Part shown: positions 1 to 15,000 of the stretch, piece after piece | How the letters are laid out: each line of letters opens with the position of its first letter | Numbering within the stretch: the stretch's first letter is position 1 | The notes under the pieces: model-generated | Databases searched by the model: none | The model's input: only the letters and a program-made list of their open reading frames with translations | Told to the model about the DNA's origin: nothing | Position numbers and translations under genes: made by a program | Origin: Heligmosomoides polygyrus polygyrus | Lineage: Eukaryota > Nematoda > Chromadorea > Rhabditida > Heligmosomidae | Assembly (NCBI GenBank): GCA_947396885.1 | Contig: OX377205.1 | Coordinates: 67,738,969-67,802,968 of the forward strand | Reading direction: 5' to 3' | Length of the DNA: 64,000 nucleotides

Positions 1-51
1 CTGTCGATGGAGAAGAAGTGTCTTCCGATTAATGCTATAGCGAATGGCAGA
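1..51 (+). CDS. Sushi gene 1, exon 1 (partial, module 1 N-terminal part)
   Basis: Reads ..EKKCLPINAIANGR and stops at a GTAAGG donor, phase 0. The Cys-x-Pro start and NGR end are the first strand of a sushi module. The exon is open to the window edge, so upstream exons are expected. Confidence 0.72.
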
Positions 52-3000
52 GTAAGGTGTCGGGTTGACGATGGAAATCCTTGCATCTTATGCTGACGTT
101 CCAGGTCACCTATTCGACAGGACATTCGGCTATCCATTCGATTGGCACGACAGCGACGTTGGTGTGTGACGAAGGCTATCTGGGTGGAGGGCAGAGTGCA
201 GTTCTGTGCGTGAAGACGGGATGGTATCCGGCCAGCGGACTTGGCTACTGTGTTAAGCGAAATGGTAGATTTTTAGACAGTCAGATTTCGTTCTTCTTCT
301 TGAACCTAAAGAATGACCCTTCTTAACTAAGAATTTTGAAAAATTGGAAATCTCTAGTTCTACTTGTCTTACAATTAGAACCGCGGTGGAGCAGAACTCT
401 TAGAACAGTAACCACTCCTGGACGTGGGGCTAGGAAAGGGACAATGTCTGTATGTGTGTAAACATCCCTCAAAGCTTTATGACCACTTAGAAACAGGCGA
501 CTGGTCACGACTGAGCAATAGGAGCAAAGCAACGCGAGGTTCACGTTTGTGAAAGAGAAAGAAGAGCATAACCAGTGATTAATGGTAACTAACAGAGGTC
601 CTCGAGTGAATGAGCAACAGTTTTCAAGCGCTCTTGTTGGTAACGTCGTTTTTGAGACAAGATGCGTTGTGGGAAAAATGAGGAAGAATTTTCGCTTCGC
701 CGACCGCCAGGACCAAGGATGGTCTTAAAAGGAAGGAAGAGCTCAGTGCTACTGCTCTGGGTTACCGTTGGATCTAATCTACTGACGTAAGGGTGTATAC
801 CCCCAGGGTAATATTGAGGTACTGGGGCGCAAATTTTTAGATTCGTGTGCAAAGCCCTTGGAGCGCTCTGGACATTCTGGATACTCTTAAGAACAAAGGT
901 CAACTGGAAGCATGACTGTCTATGCAACGAGCGGTTCAACTCTGGTGTCAAAACTAATACAGCGGCTATATTTCTTAAACTTGTGTGATCCATCATGTGT
1001 AAACTGTTGAATACGAAGTATTTCTTCAAGTAACTAGGTTGACCGATTCAAGAGATTGAGAATGTTGAAGTTCTTAGATGGACATTCTCCTTTTCAAATT
1101 GAAATGCAAGAAACGATTATAGGGCTGATATTCTTTGTAGGCCATTTGTGACCGAATCTTGGGTCAGATACACCAACCGCTTTCCCCTCTAACGGTGGAA
1201 ATACCGCCAAACTTGATGCTGATGAATCTCATAGCAGGGGGGGGGGTGGCAGTATTTTCTCCGTTAGAGAGCGGTAAGCGGTTAATGAATCAGGCCCCTG
1301 GCTGAAATTTAGAATTCAACCTAAGGTATATTGTTGTTAACACTTGGCTTCATCACACTTCGTCTATATTCTCAGGCGGTTCATCCTGCACTGCAGCATA
1401 ACCTAACATCTTCGAAGGTAGTTTCATGAAGTAGGCACCTGCAGGAGATAGAGTTCTTCCGTTTCTTTCTTAGCAGTGTAATAAATTGAAAGTGCTATAG
1501 ATGGTGAGCAAGGAACGATAGATAGAATGGTTACGTACTGAACGGAACGGCTTGAGAAGCAGATATGCTCCAGGAAACATCTGGCAAAATCTGAAATGAT
1601 ACAAAAGGATAATGGATTAAGGACGACATCAATCAATCTCTTTGTAGGATGCGCCACGCATTCTACTTCTACGAGATGTCGTTGCGTTCTTTTCCTGACG
1701 TTCCTATAGATTTTCTGCCAGCGCAACAGCTTCTTTGGTCATATGCTTTCATTGAAAAAGAGGCACAAAAGTGGCGCTATTCGTACTGCCAGAACACTAC
1801 AGGCTTCTGGGAGTCAGTGAGCTCAGACAAAAGCAGGACTGTAGTGAGGTTTCAAGGCCGAGCTTGTGATCCTTCATCCCCATAAAAATTGTGTGGCTAT
1901 AAATATCCTGCGAAGGACACTGCTATCTCCCCGCTTGTGGTGACGATCTTTCTGCAAAACTTGTGTGCATCCTATTTATTGCTGCCTATAGATCACCGTC
2001 GTTTTCAGACACGCACCTGAATCTTGGCTCCTCACGAGCAGTTTCTTCGGGTTCATTGGAATGTGCAGCTTTAGGATCAATTCAAAATGGTCAACTCGTC
2101 TACAATACCCTAGCAATAGGAGGTAGGGCACCTTTCCTCTAGCTATTTTTGGCCGTTTGTCGAGCGGAATGGTGGAGCATGTTGTGTAGTTGGTGATCAC
2201 CACTTATTACTGATTGCCCCATTGGGCGGGTTTGAAAGGCAATCCAGTAGAAATTATTCGTTCAAGCTCAATTTCTTCAGTCACTAATAGTTTCCTATTT
2301 CGAGAAGGTGTTGCAGGACGTTTTCCGCAGGGAACGCATGTCACTGTGCTGTGCAATATCGGCTACGATCTGTTTGGCTCGATCAACGCAGTCTGCGAAG
2401 GAGGACGATGGAGTCGGAAGCTCGCAGTCTGCCAGTCGAGTTTCGATCCGAAGTGCCCGTCGCTGAACACGCCATTTCCTGGAAGGGTTAGTCGATGTTC
2501 TACTAATACAATGCCATTTTATGCTTCTCGATAGCTCAGATGCCTCTCACGTTACCGATACGTCGCTACCTAACTTAAAGCGGACTGCAATGTTTGCTTC
2601 TTTCCTTACACTCAAGATGGACGTTTATTTACTTGTTTATTTATTTTGGACGCAGATGGCTATGGAAATGACAACAAACAAATGACAATTTCAATGCAAT
2701 GAAAGGTCGAGTACGTCAACACAAATGTCCAACACAATGGACAACATATGAAAACCAGAAAGCCTAAAAACATGTATACTATTTATTAAGGATCTCTCAT
2801 AGGTACTGGTCAGCCAAGTTTCCGATGTGCCTTATTGAGCTTGGAAAAGTGTTTTTCTTAGAGGACTTCAGTAATACAGTGCCTATACGATTGGTGAAAA
2901 TCGTGCTCTTGCATCAGTTTTATCCTCTGAATCTGTCTCCTCACAGCGCACTCCTTCTGATAGGGGGAGAGACAGTGCAAAGTTCTCGGAGAGAATGAAT

Positions 3001-6000
3001 TACCATATTATTTAACAGTTTATAAGTCTCGACTAGGTCTTTTCTTTTGCTACAGTTTGCAAGGGCACGCAGAATAAAAATTGCTTTGCACTTCCTTTGA
3101 AATTTTCTGCAACGTTAAAAATGACGAGAAATAGAGACGATTACCCATGAGCTGTGAACCGTGAGCCATCGTTATGTAGGAAGAATGCCTGCGTGAAGCA
3201 GCTTCGCCGTCAATCGCTCCATGAATTATTTTGATGTTTTGAGCAAATCGTGCAACGTGTCAACAATTTCAGGATGTCTAACCGTCCCCCTTTCTTGTCT
3301 GTCTTGTAGAAATAACGTTAGCATGCTAATTTTAGGAGCTTCTGTTAGATTTCTTTTTTGCTTGCAGTTTAGTTAGATTCTTACTTAGACATTATTCGAA
3401 AATTCCCTAAACTAAAGTTTCAGAATAGTAAGATGAGAAGGTGTGGATCTTCTACTGTACAACTCTATGCAAGTTACATTTACACCATCTATCAGGTCAA
3501 CATCTTGGCGCGGGAGAAGCGCAAACTTTCATTTTTACGCTAAAGGTAATGTAGTGTAGTAAAAACAATGCCAACTGTCACCTGTTGTCTCAATGATCAT
3601 CGAGTTGCTTGAGTGGGCGCCAGCAACGTCTTCACTCGCCCCTGTCGCATGCCGGAGTGCACCAATGGTTTGCCGCTCCTAGACACATGAATGGCATCCT
3701 TCAGTTTATTCAGGACTGTCTCGAAGAAATCCGTGAAATTCCGAATCTAAACATTGTTGGTGGCTTTGATGTTCTCTTGATAGCCCACGAAATTCAGTGG
3801 GATAAGCGAAACGCAACCTCGGAACTCCGGAGGCCTTCTCTCACTTGCGTATATCGTGTAACTCCGAGCATCGTTCTCTCGATTCATCACTGCGGAACGG
3901 TGAACGGAACGTGTTCATTCTTCTTTCTCCCGAAGTTTTCGAGGCGCGCTTTAAAGCAGGAAAAACAGTGGAGTCAAATGGGTGGGCACGGACACCCAGC
4001 TATGCTAGAAACTTGGTGTTAGCCGAAAGTTAGCATTGAGATGTTGTGAGAGTAGAATTTGGAGGTCGCTGATAACGTCACGAAGTTGAGCGTTCTTCAT
4101 CTTCTTCAACACTCTCGAAAGCTCCCCAAACCGCTTGTACTTCCCTCAGTTACGGCATTAATAACGTCGGCGAAGCGAGGGTAGCGTAGCTGCCGCTTGG
4201 TGTTTTCCACTCCCACTAACCACAAGTCAATGTCGAGCGCGATGCTTTTCCGAGATTGGTGCTGAAGAAGATCAGGGGTTTGGTATCCCTCGCCGTAATT
4301 GTTATTTCACATTGGATGCAGAATGGAGATCTTGGTAGTGAATCCTCTGAGTAGCTCCATTAGCACTCTGATGTACCTAGAAACCCCTTGTGTGGCAAGT
4401 CTTTAATGATCTCGACAGTCTGCTTTAAGTCTCGACAGAGTCGAATGTAATTTTCTGATCGATGAACGCAAAGCACAGCGGCAGCTTGCACACTTGCGAT
4501 ACTTCGATGAGCTTCGTCGCAGTGTCAATGGTTGACTGTGCTGAACTCTCTGAAATCCCACCTGTTCGCATGGCTTCCTTTCGCCTAACATTCTGTAGAT
4601 GCTACTCAGAATGACCTTTGTGAACAGCCTATAGGTTACGGACATTCGGTAGATCGGATATACTTGCCAATGTCGTGCACGCCGCCTTTCTTGCAAAACG
4701 GCACTGCTGGTCTTCCACTGAGATGGAACCTTGCACTTCGATAGGTAGCGCTAAAAGAGCCATGCCAGGGAGTTGATGAGAACTGGGGAGGGGGAGGGGG
4801 GGGGGGGGAGGAGAGAGAGGGGGTCCATAACATATTCGGCTCTGCTCCTGTTATTCACCGATGAAATGGCGTGTCGGATCTCGGAAGGGAGAACAGAGAG
4901 AACGACGCATCCATCAGACGGAAGATGGCATGGGGCAGGTGGACGTGCCTTTCGAACAGATCGGAATGAAGCGTGGGTAACCCTTCCATTGATCTCCTAG
5001 AAGAGGTAGCGTTTAAATAACGGCATCGTAGAGCGCTCATCTTGGTCTCAAAGTAGGCGAACTTCCAGCAACACATATGCTTTTCTCTCCTTAAGATTAT
5101 CCAGATCCATCCCAGTCGGGGGAGGGTGGGGGGGGGAGGGGGGGGAGGCACTTTGTATTTTTAGTTACTCACCATTCCTTCCTTTGAAGCTGTCCGACAG
5201 CTTCATCTGCTGTCCCATGATGTTGGGCCAATTTAAGTGAGGTGCGTAATACTGCAGACACAACTGGCACCTTCGTTTTGCCCCTTCGTGACTAGGATAG
5301 ATCCCGTCCTCCTTTGTCGCCGCTCTGCATAGCTCATTGGAAGCCCGGGCTTCGGTTTGTATTACGCTTCCAGACTTTCTTCTATCACTTTTGTAGCACT
5401 TATAGTTGCCTGACCCTCATTTCTCTCTGCGCTGTTGTAGAAGCACGAGAGTTTTTTTTTTCCGAAGACAGACGTCTTTTGGTGGTCTTCAAGGTATTGG
5501 ATCCTTTAGCTGTCGTGGAGTCAGTGCACAAAGCGGTGGTACACTTTCTAGATGCTGCCCTTGACGGCATCTTCTTATCGTTGTTCATGTTTTGTAGTGT
5601 ATGTTAGTAGCGTTGCTTACAACAGAGACGTTAAAGCAATGCGACGTTAAAGCTTTGTTTGAAATCTGGTGTAGAGTAGTGAGGAACTCTTGCTCAACAA
5701 AGCACCTTCATGACTCTTTGATAGGTAGACCTCCACCGGTCATCCGTTCTGGTTTAGTAACGTTGGAGGAATGGTATTCGTACAACGCCGTTATTAACGT
5801 TTAGAATGCAGTCTTGCAGATCACGTACAGCTCGCTGCCACCGTATTCGCCGTCGACAACGGCGACACTCGTATGCGAGCTTGGATTCGCAGTGTCTGGA
5901 GAAGCCTCTTTAACCTGCACGGAGGATGGCTGGTCACCCAAGACCGGCCTCGGCGAGTGCCGAACGGTGAGCATTCGACTGCGCTAGCAACGCAACGGAA

Positions 6001-9000
6001 TTAATGTTAGCGGAACAAGTTGTTATGGGCGCCGAATTTGAGCCTCACTGATAACGCACGAAAATGAGCGAGTGCAAGGTGTCTTCTGGAATAAAGCGAC
6101 GGAAAGGATGAGGAATGGTTTAATCCGAACTTCACCAGGATTATTTGATCTTGTTCCAAGGCGAAACATGGAGAAATAACTGTTAATCTTATTCTGTTTA
6201 ATACGAATTGGTTCCCCTGACAATGTTTGAATTTTCCAGCGTTCTCGCGTCAAGCGGCAGGTTTGTGCGGAGCTTCACCTTTCGATTCACTAACTCACGA
6301 TAGAGAAGAAACGACTGACTAACAAAACGCCTCTCTTTCTTTAAATCCTAACGCTTAACTGCTTTTTTCCTAACCCATTCTTCCCTACTCACCTAGCTCA
6401 ATCATAGCATGTGTTTGGCTTGTTTAGGGAACCAGCGGAGGAGGCTGCAGCGCAGTGACGGTGCTCGGAGGTATGACGACCTACATACAGGCGAATAACG
6501 CAGTGCCTTACTCCAGCGGATCAACCGTGTTCATTATGTGCAACATCGGCTACACTCCTCAAGGATCCATGTCGTCGTTGTGCCAGAATGGCGCGTGGAC
6601 TCCAACTCCAGGTAGATCACAAGTCTGGAGAATGAAGAATGATATAGCTGTGCTGCTGAATTTCTCAATTTCAGAACAATAGGAAATGTGTAATAAAGGA
6701 TAAAGGACGGCGTTACTCAATCCCTTCTGGGATGCGCCAGCGCATTCTACTTCTACGGTATGTCGTGGAGGCGACATGAATGCGTATTTGGCCATACAAT
6801 GACTTGCGGTGGCCAGCCGATAAACAAGTCAGCGCTTTATCGTTCCCAGACAAGTCTGGTAGCAATTCACCGACCCCGTAAGGATGGAAGGCTTGGTTGG
6901 CCTGGGCGGGAAATCCGAACCAGGAACTTGGTATCGGGTGCGCGCGGCAGTCGCGCCTCCTCCGACTACGCTACACTCGCCCAAATGTGTAATACTACAG
7001 TCAATGCCTTTCTGTGTGTGAGAACTCACCTAAACCATACGTCGCACCGGTTGAACAATTATAGAGTTTAGGAATCTTGAACGCCATTTCCCAAAGAATG
7101 GACACTGCCACTCGTCGTAAGCCCCACTCATCTTCTCCTTACCAGTAGCTGAGTTCAGGCCTCAGCGGACAGATTGTGTCAGATTTCTACCCCAAGCCAT
7201 TCCTCAGAATTGGGTGATCGATCGAAGCATTCGGCTATTCGAATAACTGACTACAATGGTCCGAGTAAGTCAACGAATCACTTCTGCCTGCCGTACATAG
7301 ATGACGTTAGGAACTAACGCACTCAAGGATGCGTCACGTGGACGTAGTGGGGTAACGACAAAAGCATGACTGCTGAAAGCTGATCATTGGCAAAGTGCAA
7401 TGGGAAGCTTCGCGACCGGAAGGGGAAATGCTGGGCAGTCAGTAGTAGCTGCACCCGCGAAGATAGGCTGTCGCGCTCTTCTGCAAGCCTATGCCTTGCC
7501 CAGCAGCTGGATGCGCCACATTCGTAGAAGGACACAACAGTCATAAGGACTAATTCAAAGACTAACCAGCTGACAAGAAAGCTTTGAAATCTGGTTATGT
7601 TTACATGACTAGAGAAACCTAGAACCTGCAGAGTAGTGCAGCAGAAGAAATTTTTTCTCAATCCTTACACATAGTAGTAGATGGAAGCTGTTAATGGAAA
7701 AAGTGATAGTCTTATTTTTAAAAGTAGTGAGATATATTTCTCCAAAAAATGAGGTTTTTCCAATGTTTCTACCGGATTCGACCTTACTTGGAGCTTTCTT
7801 CATGTACCGTCAGACGAAGCAACCGCTATTTTTTAAGGTTCCTGCTCGATGTCTTCACCAACTGGATCGAACACTGCGCAGCAACCAGGTGCGTCAACTA
7901 TGAAACTATGAAATGTCAGGCTATACGTTAATGTTTGTCGCCTCCCAAATTTTCCTGAATCTCCATAGCGAAGAACATTCTTCACAATGTTACGTAGTCG
8001 CGTATCTAAAGGGCAACACAAGGAAATTTCCTCGAAAACGTTGCAGAAGGCGTTATGTTGTGACACCTTTGAGGTAGGCTATAGATCCGGAGCGAACTTT
8101 CTGAGTTCCAAGGAAATACTTCCAGAAAGTTTTATTTTTAACAGTTTTTTTGGCCTCCATTTAACTTTGCATTGTTATTTGCATTAATCGAAAAAAGCAT
8201 GTCTGTTAGCTAGGGCGGAATTGTTTACCTGCCAAAAACGAACCTTTAATTTTTACCGTGAAGACATTCTTGGTTAATCCCGATCTTACCATTTGCGTAG
8301 ATCTGCAGTTGCTTACAAGCCATTGTGGAGCTCATGGAGCTCCTCGAGTGAACCAATCTTCTTGTCAGTTGCTGCAGACCCCAGCTTCACTGTAGGTGGC
8401 TGCACGCATGTGCTCTCCTCAGGCAGGATCGAAACGTCAGGCAACTCCTTACCACTTACAAACTGTTAGCTCGAAGTGCTCCTGAAGGTTCTCCATGAAA
8501 AACGTGTCGCCGCTGTCCAATTTCAGCTAAATTTCTGGTGAGAAGCTACAATAGTAGTATAGAGGAAAATGGTCTCAGATGGCCTTAAAGGCGTTAGAAG
8601 TTCATATTCGAAGAAAAGTGAGCCAGAGCTTTTCAGGGGATTAAACTTGACGGATGGGACGAACTCCTTGTAAATTCTTCGAGAACTTTAATGCCAACAC
8701 CCACCGCCGAGTAAGCATTAAATGATTAACAAAGAGAGCAAAAGTTACCCTCAAGGCGTTGTGCCCAGCAATAAAGCGAACCCAAATCAGATTAGGTATT
8801 TCAGTTAGCAGACTGCCTCAGTCTTTTAGTCATGAGCGCGCATTTTAAGGTATACGGTGTCATTAAGCCACTTGCGACATCCAGTGCCGTATATTGATGC
8901 CTCACAAAGACCCGAACTAACCATAGGTGTCCCGCAACATAAGTGGTAGACTCCTTAGCATTCATTGCGTCGTTGTTTCCAGGACTGAACTCCGGCAGCT

Positions 9001-12000
9001 CCGGTGGGACTTGTGTAGCTATGGCAGCACCGCAGAATGGCTACATTACCTACAGTCCAAGTGGCAGCAGTGAGGCTTCTGACTTCGTCATCGCTAAGTG
9101 GAAGACCCTTCAGTTCCTGTACATCTCGTTCAGTTGGCTCCTATCCCTCCGGAACGACGGCTACATTGTCCTGCAATCTCGGCTACACTGTCTCCGGAAC
9201 GATGTCTAGCATGTGCTCCGGTGGAACGTGGATTCCAGGCGTTCTCGGCATGTGTTATCAGGGTAAGGTCCCTTAAACAAAAGATTCCAAGGATTTTTAG
9301 ACTAGGTTGTCCCAAGAATAATGTCGGATTTAGGCCACCACATTTTAATTGAAATATTTCGCACGGAAACAGGAGGGTCTGCCCAAATAAATACTATTAA
9401 CATCTACAGTCATTCCAGATAAGCTGATTAGGCAAATGTTTTATGTTCATACAATGCTGGATTTCTAGAAACGATATATGTTCGAAAGTCGGGTCAGCAG
9501 TTGAACTTCAGCGTTATAAACGGCTCACCAATGGCTAAAGGTTAAAAGGATCCGAGACAAGTCTGGAACCAACTCACTAACCCCGAAGGGTTTGGATATA
9601 AAAAAAAATATTAGCGACAGCGATAGGATAGCGCGAGATCTGCCTTGCCCATCTCTCGTCTCGACACTTTCCGAAGAATCGATTTCCAAACGTGGGTTCG
9701 ATTAATGTGAAACTTGTGCACATCTCCTATGGCCAAGAAATGTAGCCTGCAGCGCCATCATTACTTCATGAGATCTCTGTTTGTTCTAGGGGAGGGTTTC
9801 AGTCAAATAATGACCATAACCAACTCTTATGCGAAAATGTGTCTTCATAAAGTTTTCGTAAAGCCTTGGCTTCATCTGTTTCGCAGAGGTTTTTTCGATT
9901 TCGTAGAATATCCACTTTCAATCTATAGACGACAATGCTGCTGAGAAGTAGTTTCCGCTGTTGAAAAAAATGAAGGCGAAGCATCTCTGTCACTGAGAAT
10001 GAGAGCTCTCTTTGCCGGCGAAATTGTGAAGATGAAGAAATCTTTTCTCATTTTCTTCAAAACAAAACAGATTGCAGCTATTTTTTCTCTTCCCAAGTAA
10101 ATGCATTAAAAAAGTGTGAGTAAGCCCCTTTGCCCTTACCAGCGGTGATCCACCATGACGCTGTTCCTGCTACTTCGTCCACAAGGAACTTGTCATCATC
10201 AGCCACCGTTTTCCGAAATCTCTATAATTGAGCAACCGGAATTTTCTTATGGAGTGCCTAACTTCAGGCCAGTGTTCCAACTCGTACATGAAATCATCGT
10301 GGATTGACAATTTCTACTTCAGAAAACACGCTTCAAAAATTCAGAATTTTTTTAGGCTTTCGAGCGGTATTAAGCAGTTTGCTAAAACCAGTATAGGTCC
10401 TTTAAAAAATATACCACTTATTTCTGGACCCTTCAAAACATTAATGCTCTACAGGCAATAATGAACAAGCGTTTAGCCTGAAAATCCAACATTATTCTTG
10501 GGCCAGCCTAATACTATTGTGCAGTGCTCACCACGTTCCTTGCATACATCTCATGCTTGTTTAGGACTCGGCGGACTAGGCTCAGGTACATCGAACAGTG
10601 TTCTCGAGTGTCCTAATCCCACTGTCGTTAACGGCGTAGTAACTTACAGCATGGGCACCGCTTTAGACGTAAGTTCATCGAGTACAGAGGAGCTTACAAT
10701 TAGTGATGGATCCAAGGCGCAAGCATCCTAACCTAGTGACTGAAGCAGGGGTCACAGCGGCGTTATCTTACCAGCAACTTCCAGACAACACAGCCGGCGA
10801 ATACGGTAGCGACACTGACGTGCAATGTCGGCTTCACACCGACGGGATCGACGACGGCCACCTGTCAAAACGGAATCTGGACGCCAACGCTCGGGATGTG
10901 CTCCTCATCCTTCGGAGGTTCAGAACATTTTCAGACTCCTCGGGAGAACTTAGCTTCCTGACGAGCTCGAAAATATCATCTGAGAACTTCAAAGGTTATG
11001 CGTGCATTTGCTCTCCGGGGGTTGACTGAAAAAAGGAAACAGGGAAGAGGACGGCCTTTTCTTTTCAATCCAAATCGGATAAATAGGCTGTTCGAAAATG
11101 GTAAATCATCGGAAAATTGATCATATCGCATCTACCTTTTTTCTAAGTGCCATAGTCAGCGCCTTCTAGCTTACGGCTAGTAGCGTAGACGTGAAGTGGT
11201 ACCCAGGAGCACTTGTTCTATCTTTTGATAAAGCGACTAATATTGAGTGAAAAAGTGCGCTAAGAATTTGGCGTTCTCTTTCACTTTCATGGGCTTCCAC
11301 TTTAAATTGATATTTCTGCCCTGAAGAAGCCACCTATTTTACCCGTCCGCCATTTTTTTTGTTATTTAAAGGAAAACTGAAAGATTGCAACGTTTTTTTG
11401 TTGGAATGAAACTCGGTTTCAGAACCTCATATTTCCTTTTCGCTTGGATATCACAGGAAGGTTGCAATTTACCGAAGGATTTTGGAGAGAACGATCTATG
11501 AACCGTGCCACTACGTATTATACTTGACTGAGTTCAGACTGTGACTTTAAATTTAGCGTTATGGAAGCCCTGTCGTCTTTTGCATTCTGGTTCAGGTAGC
11601 CAGTAAAACCTATCAACCTTTCCTTCCGTATGTGTTTCATATCTCAGTTTGTTGTTCACCATAACGCTACTTGACTACTACAACGTCCGTCCATCATAAC
11701 TGTGCACAAAAAGTCCACTACTAACAGACTCGAGCAAACGTCTGCATCCAACTTATAGCCGACCTTGCAGGAACTGGCGGAATTGGTGGAATCGGCGGCA
11801 TCGGCGGAATTGGTGGCATCGGCTCGACGCAGCAATGTCAAGCGATGTTCCCGCCGTTCGGGGGCACGCTCTCCTACTCGACGGGCTCCACGTTCGGCCC
11901 GTTCAACAGCGGAACGATGGTGACATTGCGCTGCAACAACGGAGGATATCCACAGGGTCAGACGCGAACCGAGAGTTTGAGCGGAGTGCCGCATCCAACA

Positions 12001-15000
12001 GTGAGTCACGTTGACGCCTTCTTCAGGGAGCTCCACGAGTAGCTGTACCAATGGACAGTGGAATCCGCCAACGCTTGGAACCTGCCCACTCGACTCAGGT
12101 AATTCTATGCTCTCCTGATTCTGAAGGTTTCCCATCTAGTGTACCGCACGCTTCACGCTCTCCATAAATCTTACCAACATGCGGTTTATCGTGGATGTAA
12201 CTTCCAGCCATAAAAGGATAAATAAAGGATAAAGGACGGCGTTACTCAATCCCACGCATTCTACTTCTACGGGATGTCGTGGAAGCGACTTGAATGCGTA
12301 TTTGGCCATACAATGACTTGCGGTGGCCAGGCGGGGAACAAGTCAGCGCTCTATCCTTCCCAGACCAACTCACCGACCCAGGAGGGATGGAGGGCTTGGT
12401 TGGTCTGGGCGGGAAATCCGAACCAGGAACCTGGTATCGGGTCACACGACACACCGACTGCGCTACACGCGCCCAACTTCCAGCCATGGTTGCTAAAAAC
12501 TATTTCACTTGGAATTCACCTCCACAGATACAGATCAACTTAACAAGGCTTACTTGGAGTTGCTGCCCGGATAGATAGGAGTGCTTTAGTTGCCACAGTA
12601 GGATACGTTTTCGACTAATTTTCACACCATTTTCATAGATTCTCTTCAACGTGTGTTGTTCTGATCGAACAGCTTGGCTACTGGATTGTACAATATTATT
12701 AGGTTGAGTCATAAGTTCTGTAACAAAATTTGCATTCAGGCAAAGAAAATGATTGACTTAAAGAGATTGCCATTATTCTCAATGAGTTTCTTCCGATTTT
12801 CATGAACTGAGTGGATTACATCTCCGTAGAAATTGGTCGGTTTCGACCTGAAGAGGTCGTGCACCACTGCCGTGACCTCGTCGACTTCGGCGAAGCGCCT
12901 ACCATAGATGAGGTAATCCATCGACCGAAGCAGATGGCAGTCAAACGGCGCAATGTCGGGTGTATATGGCGGTGGCTTGATTTTGGTCCAGCCCAATTCC
13001 TAGATTCTTCCAGCGTCTGAAGTGCCGTAAGCGGTCAGTTGTTGTTCTTGTGGATGAAACATTGCCTTTTATCGAGTTCTTTCTCCACTAGTATTTGCTG
13101 GTACTAGACGAGTTGCTGGCAAAGCGAGCGTCGAAGATGGTCTGACTACGTGGAGCAGCTTTCGGTTCCCTGGACCACTACGCGTCCACCAAACGCACAG
13201 CAGGACCTTCTTTCGGTGGAGCTCCGGTTCTGGCCTCATAACTCCCAGCTCGTTGCGTTTCAGCTATTGCTTTCCAACCTTGCAGTTGCAGTAAAGCATC
13301 CCCTTTTAATCGCGGCAAGGGTTCGATAGAGGCCTCCTCGATTGAACCGGTGCCGGAGCTCTCGGCAGTCGGAAGCACAGCGATTTACTTGGGTTTCCGT
13401 CAAAGCATGAGGCACTGACGGAGGCGATTTTGGCCATCTTCCAATCTACTGCAGCTGACGAGCGGTGGTTCATTGGGAGTTGTGAAGATCAGCGGGCAGT
13501 CCTAGTGTGGTTTGAGAAGAATTCGACTTGATGGATTGTCGCAGGCGCCCTTTATTTACAGCAGTTGATCTTCCCGGGAGTGGTTTGTCTTTGTTGCCCT
13601 TCTGGGCGGAAAGGAACTGCTGATACCATCTCCAATAATTTATTCGGTTACGAGTGAACCTGCCGGTGACTACCTAGATGTGCTTGACCTCCGTCGCTGA
13701 GTTGCTGCCGAGTTTGAAGTAATTGAAAATGAAATCACACACTTCTTCACCTTGAGTGGTCATTGTTCTAGTGAATAAAACCTTTCAAAAACGCAAGAAA
13801 AATTAACGATTTATAACTCAAAATGATCGCTCGGAAACAAGCTTCCAAACAGACCATAATACTTTAGCGGGTTTACTTTGAATTCCAGAAAAAAAAAACA
13901 GAAATGTTGCAAAATTCATGACTCAACCTAGTATGTTACGAACTACATATGCTTCCAGGAAATTCCAAAAAATGCCAGAAATGATTATTTAACTGTGAAG
14001 TTTCGCTATGGCTTGAGGAGTGCCAGTTCTTCAAATTTTCTGCGAGCCAGTGTATATTATTTGCGATTTTCACTTTTGATTTTCATTTTATTGTAATGTC
14101 TTTCTAAATTTCTTTCTCCCTCGATGAAATAAACACGCAGAAACGTTACCGTTGGCACAACTTTTGTCGAATCGCCAGATCGTAGAGTACAGGATAGGTG
14201 AACCTCTTTCTTTTTCCTATGCAAGAAAGCGACTCAGCAGGATACTTGTTGATATCTCAAACCCTGGATTGCAACATGCAGCTCTGGAATACTAAAACTT
14301 TTTGTCCACTTTTTGTCTGCCACGAAAGATGGTAAAAACTTTTGATTCCAGAAGACATGTTATATATTCTATAATATACATATCAAATTACGTGCTGTTT
14401 TCTGAGTATTGGAACCTCCTATCAGGTCGAGGAAAATGAAACTTAAGGAAATCCAGAACATTCAAGGCACCAAACAGCGAACATTCGGTCCGACCAAAAA
14501 CGGTGCAATGTGGTTTCCATTTCCATTCTACAACAGTGTTTTCTTCCTCAAAATGTCGATTATTTTGCCTAGGGCCGTTGTTGGTTTCAAAAATTGATTT
14601 GTGACATCTCAAGGGTTTTCGGCGCCTTGTTGTCGTCCAGTGTCCTAAAATTACAGTTCTCCCCGAAACCTGACAAGATCGAGCTCCAAAAAATTTCGCT
14701 GTAAACAACGACCTTTTCGTACAGAAAACCTTGATAAGCCCTACTAAAAGAATGCATTTTCTCAAGTCCCACAAAAATGGAGGAGCTTTTACCAAATTTC
14801 GAGCCAGAACAACAACTTGAGATCCACTTTTTTCATCAGTAGCCATTGAGGCGCATTCAGAAATTCGCCCTGCTACTCAAGCTTGAATTTTCCTGTTATT
14901 TCATCTGCCTTACTTTCAGGAATAGGCGGCACAGGCGGTACAGGTGGCCTTACTTGTCAGGCGATGTTTCCGCCATTCGGTGGGACACTGTCGTACTCCA

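Noticed and set aside
8380..8480. Possible sushi-like exon reading TVGGCTHVLSSGRIETSG
   Set aside because: It has a CTGCAG acceptor and a module-like start, but no Tyr-Ser strand, no donor in a fitting place, and it does not supply the missing Cys of module 4.
14388..14846. 152-codon minus-strand ORF in an intron
   Set aside because: No motif recognised and no supporting structure; treated as chance or old repeat.
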